DNA of 44,351 nucleotides from contig CAYPEK010000026.1 of the NCBI GenBank assembly GCA_964409645.1, forward strand, positions 1 through 44,351, written 5' to 3'. Shown in pieces: positions 24,614 to 32,942 of this stretch. Made by a program: the position numbers and the translations under genes. Source of the stretch: CAYPEK01 sp964409645 (lineage in GTDB: Bacteria; UBP15; UBA6099). Position 1 is the stretch's first letter; each line of letters opens with the position of its first letter. The notes under the pieces were generated by a model. It had not been told where the DNA came from. It did no database searches and was given only the letters and a program-made list of their open reading frames with translations.

Positions 24614-24652
24614 AGCGGCATTCGATTTTAAGAACAGCTAAGAATATCTGAT

Positions 24653-25522
24653 CTAAGATAAAATTGCGTCCGCAAGCTCGGCAAAACCGAATCCACCCGG
24701 TTTCGATGTTATCCACGCCGGTTTTGCTTCCAGAATATCCACATATTTCATTACGTTCGCAACGCCTACCGCGTTCGGCACCTCCGCGAACATCGGCGCG
24801 TCGTTCGGCGAGTCCCCGGCGAAAACAACCTGTTGCTTAATGTCGTCATAATCTGAGTCGAACAGGTTCTTGAACATAAGTTTCGCCATTTTGACTTTGT
24901 CGTAATCGCCGTACCACGCATTTATGTGAATTGAGCTGATTTTCGCCACGAATGGAAGAGGCTCGACTCCTCTCTGCCGCTCCCCCTCCTCCACTATCAT
25001 CCGGTACACTTCCTGCGTCTTCTCCAAGTCCAGTTTGTAAGGGACATCCTCCGCGAAATCCACCGCCACATCGGTTTCCCTGTAAAACTGATCGTTCGAT
25101 ATGTGGATTTTCTCTTTGTCGCTCTTACTGTTGTATTTCTCGCATACAGTCAATCCGATATTGATCAATTTATTAAGATTGCTTTTTCTGTTCGCGCTCT
25201 CTCCGCTTTCATATTCCTTTTGAAATGCAGCGGTGTAATACCTGTGGATTATTCTGTTTTCTTCCTTACTGTAATAGAAATAAAATGCTCCGTTTTCCCC
25301 TATGACACAATCTACCGGCCACATGCGCGCTATGTGGTCACACCACCCCGCGGGCCGCCCTGTAACAGGGATGACTTTGATTCCCGATTCCTGAAGCTTT
25401 TCGAGCGCGCCGTACGCGACTGCGGGCAGTTTACCTTCCAATGTCAGCGTGTCGTCTATATCCATAAGGACGTATTTGATCTGTTTCCTTTGATCTTCTT
25501 TGAAATGTTTGAGTTCCTGCAT
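24653..25522 (-). CDS. HAD-IIB family phosphatase
   Basis: The 289-residue hydrolase of the Cof/sugar-phosphatase branch of the HAD superfamily has motif I MDIDDTLT at 20-27 (nucleophile D21, general acid D23) and motif II VTGRP. A C2-type cap is inserted in the middle, and motif IV is AGDSPNDAPMF. These enzymes remove phosphate from sugars and related metabolites. AAAGGAAAA precedes the ATG. It is the last gene of a six-gene minus-strand run starting with the ABC exporter, 15 bases after a methyltransferase gene, so it probably dephosphorylates an intermediate of that pathway. Confidence 0.85.
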   Translation of the reverse strand: MQELKHFKEDQRKQIKYVLMDIDDTLTLEGKLPAVAYGALEKLQESGIKVIPVTGRPAGWCDHIARMWPVDCVIGENGAFYFYYSKEENRIIHRYYTAAFQKEYESGESANRKSNLNKLINIGLTVCEKYNSKSDKEKIHISNDQFYRETDVAVDFAEDVPYKLDLEKTQEVYRMIVEEGERQRGVEPLPFVAKISSIHINAWYGDYDKVKMAKLMFKNLFDSDYDDIKQQVVFAGDSPNDAPMFAEVPNAVGVANVMKYVDILEAKPAWITSKPGGFGFAELADAILS

Positions 25523-25537
25523 GATGTTTTCCTTTGT

Positions 25538-26293
25538 TTACGATTTGGCGATTAAAAACAGATTGGACTTCCAGTGTGAATTTATGTTCGTAATCAGATA
25601 ATAAACAGATCGCGCCGTCCGCTTCAGCCCGGTAACATTCTCACCGCCGAGGTTCAGCCACTTTTTTTCAACGACCGAAAAGCCGGCTTTTGCAACGAGA
25701 TACTCCAGATCAGCCATCGTGTATTCGCGATTGTGCAACTTGTAAGCTTGTACGTTAATCAGCGTTTCCATAGGGGTATATATGTTTTTTCCGGACGCGA
25801 ACCTTAATCTGTTTGCAAGTGTGGCGACATTGGGAGTGGAAAGAAACAGAAGGCCGCCCGGTTTCAGCACCCTCTTTATTTCCGATATGCACTGCATGGG
25901 TGACCCGATCAGATGCTCGATTGTTTCGTTCATCGTGACGAAATCGAATGTCGAATCACTGAATGGAAACGGCTGGTTAACGATATCGGCGGATACGACT
26001 TTGATTTCATTTTCGATGAAAATGTTACGGTCCTCGCCGGCGCCGGCTGCGGGAAACCGCTTGTGAGGATACAAGTCGAGCCCGACCGTATCATAGCCGG
26101 ACATCTGCATTATGCGGGTGAAAATGCCGGGAGACGCACCGACATCGAGCACGGCGCCGCTTTTTATCCGCCGTGTGATTTGTTCAAGAAGAAAGATATA
26201 ACGGTTCTTCATTTCCTCGAAATACGCATGGTTTGCAGTGCCTGCGAGGTCCGCGGAAACGCTTTCCATTATATGTTTCACATCATTTTTCAT
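25538..26293 (-). CDS. class I SAM-dependent methyltransferase
   Basis: The 251-residue methylase has motif I VLDVGASPGIF at 48-58 (ASPG rather than GCG, as in many O-methylases), GLDLYPH after strand 2, FDFVTMNETIEHL and VLKPGGLLFLSTPN. The C-terminal region after 165 is a substrate cap with KLHNREYTMADLEYL, a pattern seen in sugar-associated methylases. It starts 12 bases after the radical SAM gene and is followed 15 bases later by the HAD phosphatase, in one transcription unit. Its substrate is probably the product of the neighbouring aminotransferase or radical SAM enzyme. Confidence 0.82.
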   Translation of the reverse strand: MKNDVKHIMESVSADLAGTANHAYFEEMKNRYIFLLEQITRRIKSGAVLDVGASPGIFTRIMQMSGYDTVGLDLYPHKRFPAAGAGEDRNIFIENEIKVVSADIVNQPFPFSDSTFDFVTMNETIEHLIGSPMQCISEIKRVLKPGGLLFLSTPNVATLANRLRFASGKNIYTPMETLINVQAYKLHNREYTMADLEYLVAKAGFSVVEKKWLNLGGENVTGLKRTARSVYYLITNINSHWKSNLFLIAKS

Positions 26294-26305
26294 ACTTGTG
26301 GGCGC

Positions 26306-27193
26306 TTACCTGCCGAAATTCGTGTGCAGAGATATGCAATGCTCGCCGAAACATCCCGCTTTGGACAGCTCCTCGCCATATTTTATCGACTTATCGAATA
26401 TTTCGGCGACGTCGTCTCTGAAAATATTCCCGCAGATCAAATCTCTCCTGTGAAAACATGGATATGCTGTACCGTCCGAATCAATCACGATCGCATCGGA
26501 GCCCATCAGGCACGAGTTCGGCCGCATCGACTTCTCATGGTAATAATCGTATATCAGTTCAAGGTATTTCTCATAGCCGAAATCCACCGCCCACGTCCGA
26601 AGATCGGTGTAAAGTTTCGACCAATCGAAAGATTTGATTCCGCTCATGTTCAGGGTTCTGTATTCATAGTGCTTCGACGGGATGTACGCGGGCTGGAAAA
26701 CAAGTCCCGCATTCAGCGCTTTCGACAGGTCAAACACATCGTTGATATGTGAAATGTTGTTCTTTGTGAGCACGTAAATTATCGAAAGATATGTTCTCTT
26801 GAATTGCGATACGACGGCTATCGTTTTTCGGTCCAGTATATCCATGTCGTTCAATGAGAGAACGAATACGTCGAGCCCCGCTTTTTCCAGTCTTTTGACG
26901 CGGCTCGAATCGAGGGATCGGCCGTTTGACAGAAGAAATACGTTCATGCTCAAGTCTTTGGAATACGAAACGATTTGTTCGAGGTCTTCTCTCAGAAGCG
27001 GCTCGCCGCCGGTCAGATATATATTATGGATGTTCAGCAGTTTAAATTGTTTTATCAGACTGGTGATTGATTTCAAATCAAGTCTGTCGGGTGTCCTTAT
27101 CTCAGGCTCCACGTTGTAAAAACAGTATTTACACTCAGCGCGCTTGTCGCATTTGGTGGTAAGTATCAGAAAAATGTTCTGCGGATATTTCAT
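26306..27193 (-). CDS. radical SAM protein with SPASM/twitch-like C-terminus
   Basis: The 295-residue enzyme has cluster cysteines C15, C21 and C24 in TTKCDKRAECKYCFY, a C-x5-C-x2-C spacing rather than the usual C-x3-C-x2-C. YLTGGEPLLREDL is the SAM-binding GGEP motif. The C-terminal third has SCLMGSDAIVIDSDGTAYPC, RRDLICGNIF and GCFGEHC, resembling a SPASM/twitch auxiliary-cluster domain. Such enzymes act on peptides or small molecules. It lies between a DegT aminotransferase and a methyltransferase, which points to a sugar or small-molecule modification. No precursor peptide gene is seen beside it. Confidence 0.88.
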   Translation of the reverse strand: MKYPQNIFLILTTKCDKRAECKYCFYNVEPEIRTPDRLDLKSITSLIKQFKLLNIHNIYLTGGEPLLREDLEQIVSYSKDLSMNVFLLSNGRSLDSSRVKRLEKAGLDVFVLSLNDMDILDRKTIAVVSQFKRTYLSIIYVLTKNNISHINDVFDLSKALNAGLVFQPAYIPSKHYEYRTLNMSGIKSFDWSKLYTDLRTWAVDFGYEKYLELIYDYYHEKSMRPNSCLMGSDAIVIDSDGTAYPCFHRRDLICGNIFRDDVAEIFDKSIKYGEELSKAGCFGEHCISLHTNFGR

Positions 27194-27218
27194 AAGTTAT
27201 CGACTTATCTCAACGCAT

Positions 27219-28451
27219 TCATTTATCAAAGTATGAAAGAACTTTAATTACCGCTTTAGCAACCGCTGCCGCGGTCTGTTCCGAATAACATGGCGCTGTC
27301 GGCAGCACTATTGTGAGTTTTGAAATCTCTTCGGCCGCCGGGCAGAGTCCTTTTTCATATTTCGCCGTCTTGTCCCGATGCGGACAACCGAACGGGCATC
27401 CCAAGCTGTACGCTTCGCGCTTCCTGAAGAAAGGCACGTTGTAAATCGGCTCCGGATACACCCACCACGCGGGCACATTTTCCGCCGACAACGCATCGAT
27501 GATCTTTCCCATCTTACTGCCGAATTTTCCGTCGAGCACTATCGGGAAAAGATGATATGAAGATATCACGCCTTGAGGCTCTTCGATAAACCTGACCGGC
27601 AATCCGCTGAGTTTATCTCTGTAAATGCCGGCCATCTTCCTTCTGTGTGAATTGAATTTATCCAGCTTTTTCAACTGGGCGATTCCCACGGCGGCCGACA
27701 GCGCCGGCATTCGGTAGTTGTAACCAAGTGTGATATATTCGTACTTCTTTCTCATTCCAATGTGTCTGACTATCCTTGCCTTTTCGGCCAGCTTACCGTC
27801 GTCGGTTAATACTATACCGCCCTCTCCCGTCGCCATGTTTTTCGATTCCTGAAAGCTGAAACATGACATTGCGCCGAATGTCCCGACCTTCTTTCCGTGA
27901 TACAGTGCGCCATGTGACTGACAGGCATCCTCTACCACGGCGATTTTGTGCTTTCGGGCAATCTTTTTGATCGCATTCATGTCGGCCGGCATCCCGAACA
28001 AATGAACCGGAATAACTGCCTTCGTTCTATCGGTTATCACTTTTTCAAACGCCTTCGGACCCATGTTTAGTGTTTTCGGGTCTATGTCCGCAAAAACAGG
28101 AACCGCATTCTGCTGAAGAACGGCTGAGGCGGTCGCAATGAATGTATATGGCGGCACGATCACTTCATCACCGGGGCCGATGCCCAGTGCGGAAAGAGCA
28201 ACGTGGAGCGCCGCCGTGCCGGAATTCACCGCGATCCCGTATTTCGAGCCGTTGTATTTTGCGAAACTGTTTTCAAACTTCTCCACAACGTCGTTCGTGA
28301 GCGCGTTCAGATGCCCGGAATTCAGAACTTTCATGACCTCCTTTTTCTCTTCATCGCCGATCATGACTTTTTGTTCGGGGAGCTTTGGAAGAACGGGTTT
28401 ACCGCCTAAAAACGCGGGTTTTCCGCTCGATTTGCCAATAGATGATTTCAT
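27219..28451 (-). CDS. DegT/DnrJ/EryC1/StrS family aminotransferase
   Basis: The 410-residue PLP enzyme has VNSGTAALHVALSALGIGPG at 75-94 and the PLP-lysine K204 in SFQESKNMATGEGG. VEDACQSHGALYHG precedes these last residues. The C-terminal part holds a Cys-rich GCPFGCPH element and CPAAEE, also seen in subgroups of this family. DegT enzymes transaminate keto-sugars or cyclitols (or, in AHBA synthase, act as dehydratases). GAGAGG lies about 7 bases before the ATG. It belongs to the ABC-exporter/radical SAM operon, where it probably introduces an amine on a sugar or related scaffold. Confidence 0.92.
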   Translation of the reverse strand: MKSSIGKSSGKPAFLGGKPVLPKLPEQKVMIGDEEKKEVMKVLNSGHLNALTNDVVEKFENSFAKYNGSKYGIAVNSGTAALHVALSALGIGPGDEVIVPPYTFIATASAVLQQNAVPVFADIDPKTLNMGPKAFEKVITDRTKAVIPVHLFGMPADMNAIKKIARKHKIAVVEDACQSHGALYHGKKVGTFGAMSCFSFQESKNMATGEGGIVLTDDGKLAEKARIVRHIGMRKKYEYITLGYNYRMPALSAAVGIAQLKKLDKFNSHRRKMAGIYRDKLSGLPVRFIEEPQGVISSYHLFPIVLDGKFGSKMGKIIDALSAENVPAWWVYPEPIYNVPFFRKREAYSLGCPFGCPHRDKTAKYEKGLCPAAEEISKLTIVLPTAPCYSEQTAAAVAKAVIKVLSYFDK

Positions 28452-28515
28452 ACTTAGTCCTCTCTAAAAGACATGACAAATTTTAACTTCCCGATAAGGA
28501 GAAAAGCAACAAGAA

Positions 28516-29331
28516 TCAATAATGCGAAAGCGTTCCGTCCATCCTTGTGCGCTTCACGGCATACGAGAAGAAAAGGTAGCCGATCGCCGCGAAAAGGACA
28601 CAAAGGACAAACAAAATCAGCATATCCGGCATCAACTCGCGCATCGAGTAGCCCCGGATACATGCGTTCCTCATAAGGCGCAAGGCATACGTTATCGGAA
28701 TGAAAGCTGATATTTTTTGTAGAATAGAAGGAAGTACCTCGATCGGGAAAAACACGCCTCCAAGCAACGAGGCAGCGAATCCGAGCAACATATTTATCGG
28801 ATCCCCTCTCTTGAAAATAAGTATGAATCCCGCCGATATCATTCCGAGTCCGTTGAAAGCGATAACGGACATCACAACTATGACAGGAATAGCCGGATAA
28901 TTGACGTTTGTATAACTCGCGTTCAGGAAAATAATGCCGAAAATGAAGAAAATGCTGGCGTTGATCGTGCTGTAGAAAAACTTCCAAAGAAGTCGCGAGA
29001 AAAGAATCAACGAAATAGATGTCGGAGTCGAAATAATGAACTCAAGCGTACCGAGCATCTGTTCATTTCTGATAGTGGCTGTGAAAGCCGACAGGCCCGT
29101 GTTGATGTAGCCTGTGAAAGCCAAGCCGATCAAAACGAAAGAGAAATAGTCGCCGTGATACGAAGCGAGAACAGGTGTCGTGCCGCCTGTGAATATCTTT
29201 GATATGAAATAGAAAATGCTTGATAGCGTCAATATCGTCAGAATCTCAAGAATGAAGTTAAATTTATAGCTGAACTCTTCGAGGAATTCCCTCCTCATCA
29301 GAACGTAAATTTTCCATGCCGTCTGTTTCAT
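28516..29331 (-). CDS. ABC-2 type transporter permease
   Basis: The 271-residue membrane protein has six predicted helices and an N-terminal cytoplasmic stretch (WKIYVLMRREFLEEFSYKF), typical of ABC-2 exporters for glycans, lipids or antibiotics. The C-terminal family pattern is PIEVLPSILQKISAFIPITYALRLMRNA, of which the FIPITYALRLMR part is most characteristic. It starts 16 bases after the ATPase gene, so the two form one exporter. The DegT gene follows 64 bases later, which makes this a likely exporter of the product made by the operon. Confidence 0.9.
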   Translation of the reverse strand: MKQTAWKIYVLMRREFLEEFSYKFNFILEILTILTLSSIFYFISKIFTGGTTPVLASYHGDYFSFVLIGLAFTGYINTGLSAFTATIRNEQMLGTLEFIISTPTSISLILFSRLLWKFFYSTINASIFFIFGIIFLNASYTNVNYPAIPVIVVMSVIAFNGLGMISAGFILIFKRGDPINMLLGFAASLLGGVFFPIEVLPSILQKISAFIPITYALRLMRNACIRGYSMRELMPDMLILFVLCVLFAAIGYLFFSYAVKRTRMDGTLSHY

Positions 29332-29347
29332 GTCTTCCGTCTATTTG

Positions 29348-29983
29348 CTAAATGACATCGCTATCCTTCAATAATGCTCGCACCTTTTCATTGCCCGGAT
29401 ATACGCCGAAATACTCGAGTTTCCCGTTGCGAAGAACGGCCGTTTTACCGCCGAGCGCGGAGGCCTCGTCCAGATTGTGCGTGGCGAATATTACTGTTTT
29501 TTCTCCGAGCTTCATCATATCGTTTTTGATATAGTCGATCGTTTCCATCTGAAGCAGCGGATCGATCCCCTTGTTAGGCTCGTCCATGATTAGTATTTCA
29601 GGATCGTGAATCAGGCAACGCGCAATTGAAAGCCGTTGTTTCATTCCCGACGAATATGTTCTAAACGGGGCGTCCGATGCAGATGTCAGTTCGAGCAGGC
29701 CTAATATATTGTCGACTTTTTTCATCAGGTCTTTTTTCGGTATGTTGTATAAAGTCCCGAACAAAATCAGATTCTCGCGGCCGGAGAGGCGCCAGTAAAA
29801 GCTTCGTTCGTCTCCGGTAATGATTCCGATTTTCCTTTTGACGAGCGGCGTATCATTAACAACGTTGTGCCCACCGACGATTGCGGTTCCCGAACTCGGC
29901 AGAATAAGAGTGGACAGGATTTTCAAGAGCGTCGATTTTCCGGCTCCGTTCCGGCCGATCAGAGTGCATATTTCGCCTTTATT
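29348..29983 (-). CDS. ABC-2 exporter ATP-binding protein, 5' end lost in gap
   Basis: The visible 212 residues run into the N gap. They include Walker A GRNGAGKST near the cut edge, the signature YSSGMKQRLSIARCL, Walker B ILIMDEPNKGIDP and the H-loop ATHNLDEA. About 30-40 N-terminal residues (A-loop side) are missing. It pairs with the permease 16 bases downstream. A frame reading through the N run would fuse it to the DUF2804 gene at 30084; that fusion is an assembly artefact, because the two parts belong to unrelated complete families. Confidence 0.92.
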   Translation of the reverse strand, partial: NKGEICTLIGRNGAGKSTLLKILSTLILPSSGTAIVGGHNVVNDTPLVKRKIGIITGDERSFYWRLSGRENLILFGTLYNIPKKDLMKKVDNILGLLELTSASDAPFRTYSSGMKQRLSIARCLIHDPEILIMDEPNKGIDPLLQMETIDYIKNDMMKLGEKTVIFATHNLDEASALGGKTAVLRNGKLEYFGVYPGNEKVRALLKDSDVI

Positions 29984-30083
29984 NNNNNNNNNNNNNNNNN
30001 NNNNNNNNNNNNNNNNNNNNNNNNNNNNNNNNNNNNNNNNNNNNNNNNNNNNNNNNNNNNNNNNNNNNNNNNNNNNNNNNNNN
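29984..30083. other. assembly gap of 100 N
   Basis: Exactly 100 N bases mark a scaffold join; the true distance is unknown. The gap removes the start of the ABC ATPase gene and the end of the DUF2804 gene. It may also hide whole genes. Confidence 1.
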
Positions 30084-31027
30084 GTTCCGTAGAATTTGCC
30101 GAACATCTGATGCCCGTCGGTCTTGATAACAGCCAGATTCAGTTTGTTGGCTTTCTCGAAAAACGGCTTGAAGGTAATGTTTACTTCATCCGTGTTTTTC
30201 GTTTTCAAAGTCCATTCTTTTTTAAAGTCGTTCCGATCGTAAATAAAGCTGACATCGTCACTGATTTTATAGAGTTTGCCATTCAGGCATAAACCGTTTT
30301 CGGTCGAGCCGGTTCCATCCGTCCACATGCCGCCGAGGTTGAGTCCGATCAAGTTCTTTCCGTCAGTGTGAGAGCACGACGCCCAATTCCATTTTGTGCT
30401 GTACGGCCACACGCCGCGCCCGTAGTCGAGGCAGGCGAATGTATTCAAATCGTCCATGACGTACTTCTTATCGCCGATCGACACATAACCTGTCGCGGGC
30501 ATGGTATTCTGCTTCGACGTGAACTGGAATTTCGCGTCGCTCCAAGGCACAACCACGTTCAGCGTCTCATGCCCGGCCGGTTTAGATATATCGATCCTCG
30601 CTTCGAGCTTCTTGCCGTGGAAATTCGGAACATCGACTTCCATTCTTATCCCGTTCTTTTTCTGCACGAACTTCAAATCCATCTTCTTTGTGGCGGCGCA
30701 TACATCCTGCGCAACCTCGGGTCCCATGTCCACGCCGGCGCCGAACGGTGTCGGAATATTAAATTCCTTGAACTCGTTCGTTTCAAAATCAATGAAATAT
30801 ACGGCCAAAAGCCCCATGTAATCGATGTTGGCGATAGTGGCCGAAAACATGAATTTGTCGTTGGTGAACGCCCAATAGTTCCACTTCTTCTTTCTCGGCC
30901 AGTTGCCTTTCACATTGCAGATATGAATCGGATGCCTCGACCAGCCGACGGCAGCGCGGTTCAGCATGCCGTTGGGTTCGCAAAGATTAACTGTTTCAAC
31001 AATCTCTTTTTCCTTTTTTACCGTCAT
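30084..31027 (-). CDS. DUF2804 family protein, 3' end lost in gap
   Basis: I chose the ATG at 31027 because purine-rich GGAAGGCGGAAAAG precedes it; an upstream TTG at 31057 would place this ribosome site inside the gene. The visible 314 residues match the DUF2804 pattern. It has KKKWNYWAFTNDKFMFSATI, then YGRGVWPYSTKWNWASCS, then NLGGMWTDGTGSTEN. The family is soluble, beta-rich and of unknown function; some relatives suggest lipocalin/AttH-like folds. Only a short C-terminal piece should be missing. It lies 48 bases after the C45-TPR gene on the same strand. Confidence 0.85.
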
Positions 31028-31075
31028 CTTTTCCGCCTTCCGATGGTCTATTCGCAATGACTAAAATCAAAATTC

Positions 31076-32794
31076 TCAGAACTTAACAATCGGATTACCG
31101 ACAATGAATTCGAGATCGAGCAACGAAGCCTGTTTTTTTGAATACGGCGAATTCAGGTTCTTTGTTGCCGCTCTGGATATTTCAACATCGTTGAATTCGA
31201 TTGCTTTTTTATATAATTCAACGGCTTTATCCCTCATTCCTGCGAGGTCGTAGCCTCTGGCGAGCCACAAAAGCGATTCGGCTTTCATGCGGTTGTCCTT
31301 ATAATTTGTGTCCGCATTCCTTTTAAGATGGATGATCGCATCTTCATATTTGTCATGTTTCATCAAGAAGAAGCCCGCCATGCGGTCGAAGATAGGCTCT
31401 TCCGGCGCGAGTTCCGCGGCGCGGCGCAGATGATATACCGCGCGTCCGTGGTCAAATCTGTCGAGATACTCGGTCCACGCTTCGAGATAGTGTTCTACGG
31501 CTTCCTTTTCCTTATCGTTCAGGTGATTACTTCCGGGAATATCCTTCGCCGCTTTCACATCACCGCTGCCGGAGAACATGGCGCTGATCTTGAAGCCGAC
31601 AAACGCGTCGCCGTGGCATACGGGGAACAAACCGTTGGAAACGAATAGAGTGTCGTCGTCGGGGTCCACCACAACCGACATCGCATTATTCATCGCCGCG
31701 ACTATATCGCCGACGAGGCTCTTCCTCTTCTCGCGCGGATCGGTGACATCCGACATTATTGCTGCGGCATCATCAAGCGTGAGGTGACCGTACTTGCTTT
31801 TAATAACTTCCTCAATTCTCATGTATCTCGCGGTGCTGTGTCTCGCCCAAGCAGTCGGAGACACCTGAATCTGCTTCATATTGTCTGTAAGATGGTGGTT
31901 CGTCCGGATTAGAACGTTGTTTTCAGTTTTTATTAACTCGTTTCTGTGCGAAGTAAAACCGTAAACGCAGGCATCCTTGTTCTTTGTGTCGGCAATGAGC
32001 AGCGAAAGCCCGCCGATGCGTTTGTCTCTTTCCATGATTTTAATTGCTTCATCGAGATTGTGCGCGCCTTCGAGTATCTCCTGAATTATCGTGAAAAGCG
32101 GCCGACCGCCGATCGCTACGTCCTTGATGAAATTGGTGAACGGCATCACGCATATTCCGGAAGCATTCATTGCAAAACCGCCGACCGGGATTCCGAGTGC
32201 GCCGATCCACAAAAACGGCTGCGAGCCCGTCGGCCTGAACACCTTCACGCACTGAAAAGCATCCCATAGATTTCTGCCGTAAAAATCGAAATTGCGCGCG
32301 AGGATTTGCTTGCCAGATTCTGTTGCCGGTCCATTTGCGTAAAAAGCCGAGCAGCCCGGCATCGCCATCGGCGCCATCGATTTTCCGGCGAGAAAATGAA
32401 GGATGTCCGGAAAAAGGATAATCTTCTCGCCTTCGACATTCTTAACGCCGAGAGCGTCCGTAAAACCTTTAATATGTCCCAATAAGGATTCGCCGATCCG
32501 TTTTTTGTTTGCTTTATGGAAAATATAGTACAGGAGATTAGCTATGCGCGGCGGAAGAACTCTGGAGATATTCGAAACCGGGCTGTGCGCGACGGCCTTT
32601 TCGATAAAATCACCGTAATATTTTATTACATATTCGTCCACAATTCCTTTTACCAGTTCGCCGTGCATTCGCCCCATCTCTTCGTGGGTGCCCTGCAATT
32701 CCATATAAAGCATTCCCTTTTCAACTCTGAGAGATGCCGCGCCGCAATTTCTTGGTAAAGGAAGTGATTCCGCTATTTTCGCTGCATTCGACAT
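31076..32794 (-). CDS. C45-family Ntn hydrolase fused to TPR repeats
   Basis: The 572-residue protein has an N-terminal domain (1-430) of the C45 acyl-CoA:6-aminopenicillanic acid acyltransferase/acid-ceramidase-like Ntn group. The predicted self-cleavage site is MPG-CSAFYANG, with C148 the new N-terminal nucleophile, and RNFDF follows at 167-171. Residues about 435-560 form TPR-like helices (AVYHLRRAAELAPEEP, AVELYKKAIEFND). Such hydrolases cut or transfer acyl groups on amides. AAGGAG lies 9 bases before the ATG. No signal peptide is seen. It sits next to a neutral-ceramidase-like gene, suggesting a shared amide-lipid substrate, which is inference. Confidence 0.85.
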   Translation of the reverse strand: MSNAAKIAESLPLPRNCGAASLRVEKGMLYMELQGTHEEMGRMHGELVKGIVDEYVIKYYGDFIEKAVAHSPVSNISRVLPPRIANLLYYIFHKANKKRIGESLLGHIKGFTDALGVKNVEGEKIILFPDILHFLAGKSMAPMAMPGCSAFYANGPATESGKQILARNFDFYGRNLWDAFQCVKVFRPTGSQPFLWIGALGIPVGGFAMNASGICVMPFTNFIKDVAIGGRPLFTIIQEILEGAHNLDEAIKIMERDKRIGGLSLLIADTKNKDACVYGFTSHRNELIKTENNVLIRTNHHLTDNMKQIQVSPTAWARHSTARYMRIEEVIKSKYGHLTLDDAAAIMSDVTDPREKRKSLVGDIVAAMNNAMSVVVDPDDDTLFVSNGLFPVCHGDAFVGFKISAMFSGSGDVKAAKDIPGSNHLNDKEKEAVEHYLEAWTEYLDRFDHGRAVYHLRRAAELAPEEPIFDRMAGFFLMKHDKYEDAIIHLKRNADTNYKDNRMKAESLLWLARGYDLAGMRDKAVELYKKAIEFNDVEISRAATKNLNSPYSKKQASLLDLEFIVGNPIVKF

Positions 32795-32942
32795 TCGTTG
32801 CTTCTCCTTATATTTTTCTAATATATTTCTAATTCAATATAAAAACATGCACATATCATACCAGTAAATAAAATTTTTATGCAAGCTGGGATAATTCCGG
32901 CCGATTCAATGACTATTTCATCAATCTTTTTGGCCAACCGTG

